Positions 43,464-50,767 of a stretch of DNA of 53,795 nt are shown one piece after another. The DNA comes from Bradyrhizobium sp. (lineage in GTDB: Bacteria; Pseudomonadota; Alphaproteobacteria; Rhizobiales; Xanthobacteraceae): assembly GCF_022844465.1 (NCBI RefSeq), contig NZ_JALHLP010000026.1, positions 1-53,795 of the forward strand. Direction: 5' to 3'. The translations under genes and the position numbers were made by a program. Numbering within the stretch: the first letter of the stretch is position 1; the number at the start of each line of letters is the position of its first letter. The notes under the pieces were generated by a model. That model made no database searches. It saw only the letters and a list, made by a program, of their open reading frames with translations, and was not told where the DNA came from.

Positions 43464-46400
43464 ATGGCGAAGAAACCAGACGCTCCCAAAAAGCCCGGCA
43501 AGATCCCGAAATCCAAAGCCCCCAACTCGAAGGCGCACCGGCCCGAGGTGCAGCCGATCGGGCCGGCGCTGGCCGAATTGCTCAATCCCGCCATCAACCG
43601 CGGAGACGCCGGCATGGGCTCCGGCACCGGCCTGCGGCCGCCACCCGACAATTCCTGGGACCGCCGCGCCGGCGGCGAAGCCGCCGCCCACCGCGCGCGG
43701 GCATCGACCAAAGGCACGAGCGGCGATGTGGCGAACAGCCCGTCGCGTGGCTTTCCCCCTCCCAACCCTCCCCCGCAAGCGGGAGAGGGCTCCAGGCGGC
43801 TCACACCGGGTGACGTCGAAAAAAATGAATCAGTGAATGCGCAACCTGCGTCCCCTCTCCCGCTTGCGGGGTCCGAGGCGGGCGAAGCTCGCTCTCGAGG
43901 TAAGGGTGGGGGTCTCTCCACACGGCAAGGCCTCCACGAATCCCCGCAAGCCAATTACGGCACCGCGGCGACCATCCCCACCCTCGATCCCGAACTGGCG
44001 CGGCAGCTCGGGCTGCCTACGGCGGAGGACGATGACGAGGCGCTGGCGCGGCCGCCGCGCAGCAAGATGGAGGCGTTCGGCGTCAAGGCCACCGCCGACG
44101 CGCTGGAAAGCCTGATCCGCGACGGCCGCCCGGAATTCAAGGGCGACGACGGCCAGGTCAGGATCTGGACGCCGCACCGGCCGCCGCGCCCGGAGAAATC
44201 CGAAGGCGGCGTGCGCTTTGCGATCAAGTCCGAATACGAGCCGAAGGGCGACCAGCCGACCGCGATTAGGGAACTGGTCGAAGGCATCAACCGCAACGAC
44301 CGCACCCAGGTGCTGCTCGGCGTCACCGGCTCGGGCAAGACCTACACCATGGCCAAGGTAATCGAGGCGACCCAGCGCCCCGCCATCATCCTGGCGCCGA
44401 ACAAGACGCTGGCCGCCCAGCTCTATGGCGAGTTCAAGAGCTTCTTCCCCGACAACGCGGTGGAGTACTTTGTCTCCTACTACGATTATTACCAGCCCGA
44501 AGCGTATGTGCCGCGCACCGACACCTACATCGAAAAGGACTCCTCCATCAACGAGCAGATCGACCGCATGCGCCATTCGGCGACGCGGGCGCTGCTGGAG
44601 CGCGACGACGTCATTATCGTGGCGTCCGTGTCCTGCATCTACGGCATCGGCTCGGTCGAGACCTATACCGCGATGACCTTCGCGCTGAAGAAGGGCGAGC
44701 GCATCGACCAGCGCCAGCTGATCGCCGATCTCGTCGCCCTGCAGTACAAGCGCACCCAGGCCGATTTCGCCCGCGGCACCTTCCGCGTCCGCGGCGACGT
44801 CATCGACATCTTCCCGGCGCACTACGAGGACCGCGCCTGGCGCGTGAATTTGTTCGGCGACACCGTTGAGAACCTTGAGGAGTTCGATCCGCTCACCGGC
44901 CACAAGCAGGACGAGCTCGAATTCATCAAGATCTACGCCAATTCGCATTACGTGACGCCGCGCCCGACCCTGGTGCAGGCGATCAAGTCGATCAAGTCGG
45001 AACTGAAGCTGCGGCTGGACGAACTCAACCACCACGGCCGCCTCCTGGAAGCGCAGCGGCTGGAGCAGCGCACCACCTTCGACCTCGAAATGATGGAGGC
45101 GACCGGAAGCTGCGCCGGCATCGAGAACTATTCGCGCTACCTCACCGGCCGCCGCCCCGGCGAGCCGCCGCCGACGCTGTTCGAATACGTGCCCGACAAC
45201 GCGCTTGTGTTCGCCGACGAAAGCCACGTCACCGTGCCGCAGATCGGCGGCATGTTCAAAGGCGACTTCCGCCGCAAGGCGACGCTGGCCGAATACGGTT
45301 TCCGCCTGCCCTCCTGCATGGACAACCGGCCGCTGCGGTTCGAGGAATGGGACATGATGCGGCCGCAGACGGTGGCGGTGTCGGCGACCCCGAGCGGTTG
45401 GGAGCTGAACGAGAGCGGCGGCGTGTTCGTCGAGCAGGTGATCCGCCCGACCGGGCTGATCGACCCGCCGGTCGACATCCGCCCGGCGCGCACCCAGGTC
45501 GACGATCTCGTCGGCGAGGTCCGCGCCACCGCGCAGGCGGGTTACCGCAGCCTCGTCACCGTGCTCACAAAACGCATGGCGGAAGATCTGACCGAATACC
45601 TGCACGAGCAGGGCATTCGCGTGCGCTACATGCACTCTGATATCGACACCATCGAGCGGATCGAGATCATCCGGGATTTGCGCCTTGGCGCGTTCGACGC
45701 GCTTGTTGGCATCAATTTGTTGCGCGAGGGCCTCGACATTCCCGAATGCGCGCTGGTGGCAATCCTCGACGCCGACAAGGAGGGTTTTTTGCGCAGCGAG
45801 ACCTCGCTGATCCAGACCATCGGCCGCGCCGCGCGCAACGTCGATGGCAGGGTGATCCTCTATGCCGACCAGGTCACCGGCTCGATGCAACGCGCGATCG
45901 CCGAGACCGACCGCCGCCGTGAGAAGCAGGTCGAGTACAACACCGAACACGGCATCACGCCGGAAAGCATCAAGAAGTCGATCGGCGACATCATGAACTC
46001 GGTCTACGAGCGCGACCACGTGCTGGTCGAGATCGGCGACGGCGGCATGGCCGACGACGTGATCAGCATCGGCCACAATTTCGAAGCCGTCCTCGGCGAC
46101 TTGGAGACCCGCATGCGCGAAGCCGCCGCCGACCTCAACTTCGAGGAGGCTGCGCGGCTGCGCGACGAAGTCAAACGCCTCCGCGCCACCGAACTCGCTG
46201 TCGTCGACGACCCCACCGCCAAGCAGCGCACCGTGCAGGGCAAGGCCGGCGCCTATGCCGGCACGAAGAAATACGGCGAAGCCGCGAATCTGCCGGTCAG
46301 CGCGATGAAGAAGAAAGGCGTCTCTTCCGCACTCAAAGCCAGCCGCAGCGGCGGTGCGCCTGCTCCCTCGCCCCGCCCTTCGCGGGGTCGGGACGAGCGA

Positions 46401-46667
46401 AGCTCGCTCCTGGAGGGTCGGGGTGAGGGGCGCGACACGGGAGGTCCCTCCACCTCCAAAATCCACAAACCCCACCTCGACGAAATGCACGGCCCGGAGT
46501 CCCTGCCCTACCGCCCCGACCGCGCCACCCCGCGCAAGCCCGACCTCGGCGCCGGCAGCAAGATCATCCAGCCAACGGACTCCCGCCAGTCCGGCCCGGA
46601 GTTCGGCCCCGCGCCACGCTCGACCGGCGGCGCGCCGGGGCATCGGGGTGGGTGGAAGAAGCGGTAG
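43464..46667 (+). CDS. uvrB: Excinuclease ABC subunit B with repeat-derived insertions
   Basis: UvrB is the damage-verifying helicase of nucleotide excision repair, working with UvrA and UvrC. At 1067 residues it is much longer than the usual 660-720. The conserved core begins near residue 250 (RFAIKSEY, then GDQPTAIRELV) with Walker A GVTGSGKT (286-293), the damage-binding beta-hairpin YYDYYQPEAY (339-348), helicase motif VI QTIGRAARN (784-792) and a UVR motif (about 873-915). The first 250 residues are a Lys/Pro-rich, low-complexity extension. Residues 98-152 and 967-989 are encoded by copies of repeat family E. The start ATG 43464 (MAKKPDAPKKPGKIPKSKAP) is the first in a plausible context. 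Confidence 0.93.
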   Translation: MAKKPDAPKKPGKIPKSKAPNSKAHRPEVQPIGPALAELLNPAINRGDAGMGSGTGLRPPPDNSWDRRAGGEAAAHRARASTKGTSGDVANSPSRGFPPPNPPPQAGEGSRRLTPGDVEKNESVNAQPASPLPLAGSEAGEARSRGKGGGLSTRQGLHESPQANYGTAATIPTLDPELARQLGLPTAEDDDEALARPPRSKMEAFGVKATADALESLIRDGRPEFKGDDGQVRIWTPHRPPRPEKSEGGVRFAIKSEYEPKGDQPTAIRELVEGINRNDRTQVLLGVTGSGKTYTMAKVIEATQRPAIILAPNKTLAAQLYGEFKSFFPDNAVEYFVSYYDYYQPEAYVPRTDTYIEKDSSINEQIDRMRHSATRALLERDDVIIVASVSCIYGIGSVETYTAMTFALKKGERIDQRQLIADLVALQYKRTQADFARGTFRVRGDVIDIFPAHYEDRAWRVNLFGDTVENLEEFDPLTGHKQDELEFIKIYANSHYVTPRPTLVQAIKSIKSELKLRLDELNHHGRLLEAQRLEQRTTFDLEMMEATGSCAGIENYSRYLTGRRPGEPPPTLFEYVPDNALVFADESHVTVPQIGGMFKGDFRRKATLAEYGFRLPSCMDNRPLRFEEWDMMRPQTVAVSATPSGWELNESGGVFVEQVIRPTGLIDPPVDIRPARTQVDDLVGEVRATAQAGYRSLVTVLTKRMAEDLTEYLHEQGIRVRYMHSDIDTIERIEIIRDLRLGAFDALVGINLLREGLDIPECALVAILDADKEGFLRSETSLIQTIGRAARNVDGRVILYADQVTGSMQRAIAETDRRREKQVEYNTEHGITPESIKKSIGDIMNSVYERDHVLVEIGDGGMADDVISIGHNFEAVLGDLETRMREAAADLNFEEAARLRDEVKRLRATELAVVDDPTAKQRTVQGKAGAYAGTKKYGEAANLPVSAMKKKGVSSALKASRSGGAPAPSPRPSRGRDERSSLLEGRGEGRDTGGPSTSKIHKPHLDEMHGPESLPYRPDRATPRKPDLGAGSKIIQPTDSRQSGPEFGPAPRSTGGAPGHRGGWKKR
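43755..43919. repeat. Repeat family E inserted in frame in the uvrB N-terminal region
   Basis: CCCTCCCAACCCTCCCCCG and CAAGCGGGAGAGGG, then CCCCTCTCCCGCTTGCGGGG and GCGAAGCTCGCTCTCGAGG, GGTGGGGG. Its two halves CTCCCCCGCAAGCGGGAGAG and CCCCTCTCCCGCTTGCGGGG are inverted relative to each other. It is 165 bp (55 codons), so the frame is kept. Encoded residues 98-152 include PPPNPPPQAGEG and SPLPLAGSEAGEA. Confidence 0.8.
46363..46430. repeat. Repeat family E fragment in the uvrB C-terminal region
   Basis: CTCCCTCGCCCCGCCCTTCG, CGGGGTCGGGACGAGCGAAG, CTCGCTCC and GGGTCGGGGTGAGGGG recall the dispersed repeat, with the GAGCGAAGCTCGCTC hairpin shared with 43883-43897. It encodes residues 967-989 (SPRPSRGRDERSSLLEGRGE), beyond the UVR motif. 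Confidence 0.7.
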
Positions 46668-46712
46668 GGAGTCGAACTGCGAAGCAATGTTGATCCTCAC
46701 TACTAAGTTGCT

Positions 46713-46785
46713 CGTCATTGCGAGCGAAGGAATCCAGCTCTTCCTCTGGCTGGATTGCTTCGTCGCTTCGCTCCTCGCAATGACG
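46713..46785. repeat. Dispersed palindromic repeat (family D), copy 1
   Basis: Perfect 12-bp outer arms CGTCATTGCGAG and CTCGCAATGACG; inner arms AATCCAGC and GCTGGATT flank TCTTCCTCTG. A second copy lies at 51717-51835. It lies between uvrB and the DpnI-like gene, close to the border of the lower-GC DNA. Confidence 0.85.
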
Positions 46786-46855
46786 CAGGAAGGGACAGCG
46801 CGCGGCTAGGCGATCATGTTCTGGTAAATTAAAGGAATTCCGCTACGCTGCCGTC

Positions 46856-47623
46856 ATGAAACTTGGCTTCGAAGAATCCCAATCACCCTACACTGGCGGC
46901 ACGCAGAAGGCCCGCGCATGGACCGAAGCCTGGGTGAGCGCGTGGGCGTATTGCCCGCACTGCGGCAATGCGAAGATGTCGCAATTCCCGAACAACAGCC
47001 CCCTCGCCGACTTCCTGTGCGGATCGTGCAGCGAGGAATTCGAACTCAAGAGCCAGAAAGGCAAGTTCGGCGCGAAGGTCGCCGATGGCGCCTACAAGGC
47101 AAAATGTGAGCGGCTTGCGGCCAGCAACAATCCAAACCTGTTGTTGATGAACTACGACCTGACATCGCTGTCGGTCGTCAATCTCCTGATCGTTCCAAAA
47201 CACTTCTTCGTCCGCGAGATCATCGAAGAGCGCAAGCCTCTGGCGGCCACGGCGCGGCGAGCCGGCTGGATCGGATCGAATATCATTTTGTCGCGCGTGC
47301 CCGAGTCCGGCAAGATTCATATCGTGAAGAGTGGCGTCGTTCGCCCGAGGGACGCAGTCCTGGAAGAATGGCAAAGGACGCTGTTTCTGAGGAACGAATC
47401 TCCGGAAACGCGAGGCTGGCTGCTCGACGTGATGAAGTGCGTGGAATCGCTCGGCAAGCGTGATTTCACGCTTGATGAAGTCTATGCTTTCGAGCGGCAT
47501 CTCGGCGAGAACTATCCGGGTAACCAGAACGTCAAGCCGAAAATACGACAGCAGCTCCAATATCTCCGCGATCGCGGATTTATCGATTTCGTTTCACGCG
47601 GAAACTATCGTTTGCGATCCTAG
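46856..47623 (+). CDS. dpnI: DpnI-family restriction endonuclease (methyl-dependent, type IIM)
   Basis: The 255-residue product aligns with Streptococcus pneumoniae DpnI from end to end as I recall it: a zinc-ribbon pair CPHCGN (33-38) and CGSC (55-58), catalytic Asp52, Glu63 and Lys65 (D-X10-E-x-K spacing as in DpnI), RRAGWIGSN near 134, and a C-terminal winged helix (about 190-255, KIRQQLQYLRDRGFIDF). DpnI cuts only adenine-methylated GATC. No methyltransferase is needed or present. Samples at 47101-47160 and 47461-47580 are 48-52% GC by my count, against 63% in a uvrB sample (45841-45900), which suggests horizontal transfer. The next gene starts 10 bp later. Confidence 0.9.
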   Translation: MKLGFEESQSPYTGGTQKARAWTEAWVSAWAYCPHCGNAKMSQFPNNSPLADFLCGSCSEEFELKSQKGKFGAKVADGAYKAKCERLAASNNPNLLLMNYDLTSLSVVNLLIVPKHFFVREIIEERKPLAATARRAGWIGSNIILSRVPESGKIHIVKSGVVRPRDAVLEEWQRTLFLRNESPETRGWLLDVMKCVESLGKRDFTLDEVYAFERHLGENYPGNQNVKPKIRQQLQYLRDRGFIDFVSRGNYRLRS

Positions 47624-47632
47624 GAGACCCGC

Positions 47633-47908
47633 ATGGCCTGGTTTTTGAATCGCTATAGGTGTGACCGTTGCAAACGTCGGTGGACCGATCAATGGTCCTG
47701 CATGTGCGACGATGAATGCCCGCATTGTGGCGCTCGCGATATGACGCCGTATGAAAGCGAGGAATTGACGACGTTGATCGAGCACGAGGGCAATGAGTTC
47801 GTCGTCTTGTGGTCGCCGGAAACGGCCGAGCACGATCCGGACTACCGCGAACTCGGCCGCTTCCCAAGCCGCGAGAAGGCTCTGGAATTCTTGGCGGCTG
47901 ACGGATGA
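47633..47908 (+). CDS. Small zinc-ribbon protein downstream of the DpnI-like gene
   Basis: A 91-residue protein with a Cys-rich first half: CDRC (10-13) and CMCDDECPHC (23-32), consistent with one zinc ribbon, then an acidic segment SEELTTLIEHEGNEFVVLWS and a C-terminal helix. Its AGGAG overlaps the end of the upstream stop, so the two genes are probably one transcript. No catalytic motif is evident; it could be a DNA-binding accessory or an unrelated small protein, since similar small proteins occur in Bradyrhizobium without a DpnI neighbour as far as I recall. Confidence 0.75.
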   Translation: MAWFLNRYRCDRCKRRWTDQWSCMCDDECPHCGARDMTPYESEELTTLIEHEGNEFVVLWSPETAEHDPDYRELGRFPSREKALEFLAADG

Positions 47909-48275
47909 CGGGATCGGCGCACAAACTCCCCCGTAACACCGCGCGCGACCGGATCACCCATCCCGGCCACGCGCTCCGCCGGAAAACCGCCCCCGCGGGC
48001 GCTGCGCGCAAACGCGAATTTTCCAAGCGGGATCAACGTGATTTGGGGCGTCCAGTCCTCGCCGCAAAAATAATCCGCTTCGCCGCGCCCCCAAATCAGC
48101 AGTAAAACTCCCGCCATCCCGACCCACCAGAGGGGCGTGCGCACGTCACGGACGTAGGGTGCGGGATGCGGTGGACGCGGCAGCGTCGGGCGCGCGAGGG
48201 AATTGCAGGGCGGGCTTTTGCCCGTGAGCGATCAGCCGGCGCGCAGACGAACGACGCTTAAACGCCTTCGCCAGA
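47909..48275. other. Non-coding region after the zinc-ribbon gene
   Basis: About 370 bp with no supported gene. Short open frames on both strands here (a plus-strand one from 47905 and a minus-strand one of 100 codons with WWVGMAGVLLLIWG) look like translated repeat sequence. The ORF context and codon pattern are poor, so I leave them out. Confidence 0.4.
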
Positions 48276-48660
48276 ACTGCGGTCGGCGGCATACGGGCCG
48301 GTCGCAGCCTTTGGCGCCAGGAAGCCGTGGGACGGCCAAGTTGTGTGGTCCTGGCGCCCGTGGCTGGCGTCAAGCCGGCGGAGATCGTGAAAGCCCAACC
48401 GGGCTTGAGCGATCGTCAATTCGCCGGCGATGGAGGCAAGACGAATTCGTCTCCAGGGAGAGCGCAAAGTACGCCGTAAAACCATCGCGCAGGGAAGGCC
48501 GGGTGTTCCGGCGCACCTGTGGTCTACCGTGTGCGGTTTGCACACGACCGCGGGTGCTGAGGGCACCCGGCTTTCCCTGCGCCCTCTGACTTTCATGGCG
48601 CGAACGATCGATGCAAATCCCCGGGCGCGTGGCGCCGCGGGGTTTGCCGCTGTTTGAAAT
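48276..48660. repeat. Structured, probably multicopy intergenic element
   Basis: Three nested stems are visible. GGCGCCAGGA (48313-48322) pairs with TCCTGGCGCC (48349-48358). A 19-bp stem with one G-U pair joins 48487-48505 with 48564-48582. Inside it CGTGTGC (48528-48534) pairs with GCACACG (48540-48546). The order of these stems suggests a folded RNA. Stretches here (for example GAGACGAATTCGTCTCC-like sequence near 48431) recall an element that I know from many Bradyrhizobium intergenic regions. It is not a gene in any frame that I trust. Confidence 0.6.
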
Positions 48661-48715
48661 CTGAAAAAGAGCGCGCGGCGCACGACTCGGGAACGTCGCA
48701 GGAATCGCACCGCCC

Positions 48716-48895
48716 TCACCCCGACCTTCGGTTGCTGGTGTTCTGCGTCACGTTGCCATGGTCGCCCTGTTCACGCAGGTTGTTCTTCTCGTCGTCGCGA
48801 TGGCCCTTGGTGGTGTCAACAGGCACGTCGGGTGTGCTGCCGGGGCCCTTGTGGCTGCGGTTGTCTTCGGGGACGGGCGGAACGGTCTTGGACAT
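48716..48895 (-). CDS. Small hydrophilic hypothetical protein
   Basis: From the ATG at 48895 the product is 59 residues, MSKTVPPVPEDNRSHKGPGS and then a Lys, Asp, Asn and Gln-rich tail. It is charged, with no membrane segment and no fold prediction, and looks disordered. The start has GGAG 8 nt upstream, which supports a real gene. It resembles a small family of rhizobial proteins with a VPPVPEDNR start; function unknown. Confidence 0.7.
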   Translation of the reverse strand: MSKTVPPVPEDNRSHKGPGSTPDVPVDTTKGHRDDEKNNLREQGDHGNVTQNTSNRRSG

Positions 48896-49125
48896 GATGG
48901 TCTCCGTTGCTGACGCGAGAGAGCAACGCGGGCGGCGACGCATCGGTTCCGGCCCCGAGAAATCGCATTGACGCGCGTTTGCCGGAGCGCCACCGGCCCA
49001 CTCCCGAGAATGAACCAGCATTGCCGCAGATCGGCCCAGATGCGGTCACGATCGCTAGAACAGATGGCCGCTCACTGCGTCGTGCGGGGGACATCCGCGC
49101 ATTAAAGCGAACAGGGAAATAGCCG

Positions 49126-49539
49126 ATGAAAGCCAGCAGCCGCTCCGAACCGATCGAATCAGCACTTGAAATCGAAAGCGATCTCGTCGCCGAGACCGAG
49201 GTCGAGGCCGGGATCCGCGACTTCGTCCGCAACGACATCGCCTATCTGCGCCGGCCGACGGCCGCGGAGACCGCGCATGTCGATGGCGCCGCCGAGGCTA
49301 CCGTCAACAACGTCAACTCGCTGATCCAGCGCGTCGCCGGCACTTCGCTCGGGGAAATCGAGAAGCTGATTGCCGAACTCGAAAGCCTGCGCGACCTCCT
49401 GCATGCCGAAGGCCAGCGGGTCCAGCGCGAGATCTCCGGCTACGCCCAGCTCAGCCAGGCCGCGATGAAGTCGACGCGGATGATCGCCGACAGCGTCTCG
49501 CAGTGGAAGCGCGCCGCCGACGGGATGCGCAACAGCTAA
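49126..49539 (+). CDS. Hypothetical helical protein
   Basis: The 137-residue product is mostly helical, with a likely coiled coil near residues 80-115 (GEIEKLIAELESLRDLLHAE). It has no signal peptide or Cys. Its pattern (VNNVNSLIQRVAGTS, a long helix, AAMKSTRMIADSVSQWKRA) recalls phasin-like or small coiled-coil scaffold proteins, but I cannot assign it. A copy of repeat family A begins directly after its stop (49541). Confidence 0.7.
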   Translation: MKASSRSEPIESALEIESDLVAETEVEAGIRDFVRNDIAYLRRPTAAETAHVDGAAEATVNNVNSLIQRVAGTSLGEIEKLIAELESLRDLLHAEGQRVQREISGYAQLSQAAMKSTRMIADSVSQWKRAADGMRNS

Positions 49540-49540
49540 G

Positions 49541-49622
49541 GCATGATCCGGAAAAGCGTGCAGCGGTTTTCCGAAAAAGATCATGCTCAAGCAAAAAACT
49601 ACAGCGGGATGACGGTTCAAAG
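49541..49622. repeat. Palindromic repeat (family A), second locus
   Basis: GCATGATCCGGAAAAGCGTG, CAGCGGTTTTCCGAAAAAGA and TCATGC match one half of the pair at 1812-1879 with a few changes. The following ACAGCGGGATGACGGTTCAA also matches the sequence after the first locus (1908-1926). It begins two bases past the stop of the preceding gene. Confidence 0.85.
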
Positions 49623-49672
49623 AACAGCCAGCCCGGAATCACGCACCGCAGGCGTTGCAAAAATCTGACACT

Positions 49673-49708
49673 CCGCCGCGTTCCGCACGGGAGCGCGGCG
49701 GTTTCATT
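49673..49708 (+). terminator. Terminator hairpin
   Basis: CCGCCGCG (49673-49680) and CGCGGCGG (49694-49701) with a 13-nt loop, followed by TTTCATTT. It ends the transcript from 49126-49539 through the family A repeat. Confidence 0.7.
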
Positions 49709-49810
49709 TGGCTGTGTTGGAATTGAACTTTATAGACACCCGAACTTCATCGATCCACGCGCGACAGGCGATTCGTGGCGTGACGAAAAATGTCTTGAGG
49801 AAAAACGGCG

Positions 49811-49945
49811 ATGCAAAACGCTCAGCGCGACAACACCGATTCGATGCCGCTACGGCAATCGCCGCACGGCGTCGGCACGATCACGATCAGGTTTGTCGGA
49901 TTGCTGACGCTCGCGATTGTGGCGATGACGCTGCTCTGGGGATAG
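49811..49945 (+). CDS. Small single-pass membrane protein
   Basis: A 44-residue frame with GAGGA eight bases before the ATG. Residues 1-24 are polar (MQNAQRDNTDSMPLRQSPHG) and the rest is a single hydrophobic helix (FVGLLTLAIVAMTLLWG) near the C-terminus. It is likely an inner-membrane peptide. Function unknown; it faces the 47-residue gene at 49991-50134. Confidence 0.6.
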   Translation: MQNAQRDNTDSMPLRQSPHGVGTITIRFVGLLTLAIVAMTLLWG

Positions 49946-49990
49946 ATGCCAGGCGAATCACGCGCCCGGGTTTTGGCGTTTGATCCTCAC

Positions 49991-50134
49991 TCAGAGACTG
50001 GCATAGGCGGCCGGCTCGGGCGTGTAACCGCGATCGGCATGGGTCGTCACCACCATGGTGGCGGTCAGCATCACCACCAGGGTGACGGTTGCAAAGATAA
50101 AGCCGACGAATTTCAGCCCGCTGTGATCTGCCAT
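49991..50134 (-). CDS. Small single-pass membrane protein, facing the previous one
   Basis: A 47-residue frame, MADHSGLKFVGFIFATVTLV, with a single membrane helix (about 8-30) and a short hydrophilic tail ending in PEPAAYASL. AGGGG lies 9 nt before the ATG at 50134. Similar small proteins with this start are known to me from Bradyrhizobium. It converges with the small membrane protein at 49811. Function unknown. Confidence 0.65.
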   Translation of the reverse strand: MADHSGLKFVGFIFATVTLVVMLTATMVVTTHADRGYTPEPAAYASL

Positions 50135-50275
50135 GGTCTCAACCCCTCGCGACGTCCCCGCCACAGATATGGCCGAGGAAAGTTCACAATGCGTTAGCGA
50201 GGCGCTTGTTCCGCATTTCCAGGCCTTGAGGGGCGAATCAACCGCGGGATTTGGTAACCATACCCGGTTGCCGGG

Positions 50276-50758
50276 TCAGATATCCGCGTTCCGCCGCGGC
50301 ACAAAGGCGGTCGCCAGCATCGAATAAACAGGCTCGCCGCGCTGATTGGCGCCGCTGTTGCGGGCCTGCAGGATGCCCCATTCAGGGCGCTTCTCCGAAA
50401 TCCGCTTCGATTCGATCACGCTGGAAAAGCTGATGGTGTCGCCGGCCAGCACCGGCCTGATCCAGCGCAGTTCGCGAAAACCCGGCGACGGCCCCCAGAC
50501 CGCGACCGGCTCGCCACGCGCCGCCGCCTCCTTCATCTGGCGCTGGCCGTCGGCGACTAGGAGCTTCATGCAGACCGAGCCGACGTGCCAGCCCGATGCG
50601 GCAAGGCCGCCGAACAGCGATTTGCGTCCGGCCTCCTCGTCGAGGTGAAACGCCTGCGGATCGAACTGCGCGGCGAATTTCTTGATCGACTCCGCCGTGA
50701 AGGTGAATGCGCCGATCTCGCGCCGCGCGCCGATTTCCATGTCCTCGAAGAAACGCAT
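50276..50758 (-). CDS. MaoC-family dehydratase, partner B
   Basis: The 160-residue product has the hot-dog fold with the hydratase pattern FDPQAFHLDEEAG (about 32-44), GLAASGWHVGSV (50-61) and ELRWIRPVLAGDTIS (about 93-107). MaoC proteins hydrate (R)-enoyl-CoA or act on related thioesters. It ends a two-gene unit: the start at 50758 is only 9 bp after the stop of the MaoC gene at 50768, so the pair may be a heteromer. The acyl substrate is unknown. Confidence 0.92.
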   Translation of the reverse strand: MRFFEDMEIGARREIGAFTFTAESIKKFAAQFDPQAFHLDEEAGRKSLFGGLAASGWHVGSVCMKLLVADGQRQMKEAAARGEPVAVWGPSPGFRELRWIRPVLAGDTISFSSVIESKRISEKRPEWGILQARNSGANQRGEPVYSMLATAFVPRRNADI

Positions 50759-50767
50759 CGCCGGCCC

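Noticed and set aside
43830..46718. A 962-codon open frame on the minus strand opposite uvrB
   Set aside because: It mirrors the uvrB codons in a high-GC sequence, has low-complexity Arg/Val/Asp/Gly composition, no domain and no start context. The same applies to the long minus frame at 3810-6170 and plus frames at 12751-14577 and 17215-19074.
47905..48105. A plus-strand frame overlapping the zinc-ribbon stop
   Set aside because: Arg- and Pro-rich with no fold, and the region resembles the intergenic element. The overlap alone is not enough to call a gene.
47842..48144. A 100-codon minus-strand frame with a short hydrophobic segment (WWVGMAGVLLLIWG)
   Set aside because: It overlaps the zinc-ribbon gene and continues into repeat-like sequence. 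I think that it is a translated repeat rather than a protein.
46668..48715. A DNA methyltransferase to accompany the DpnI-like enzyme
   Set aside because: No methyltransferase motif (DPPY or PCQ) occurs near it. DpnI-type enzymes cut methylated DNA and do not need one, so its absence is expected.
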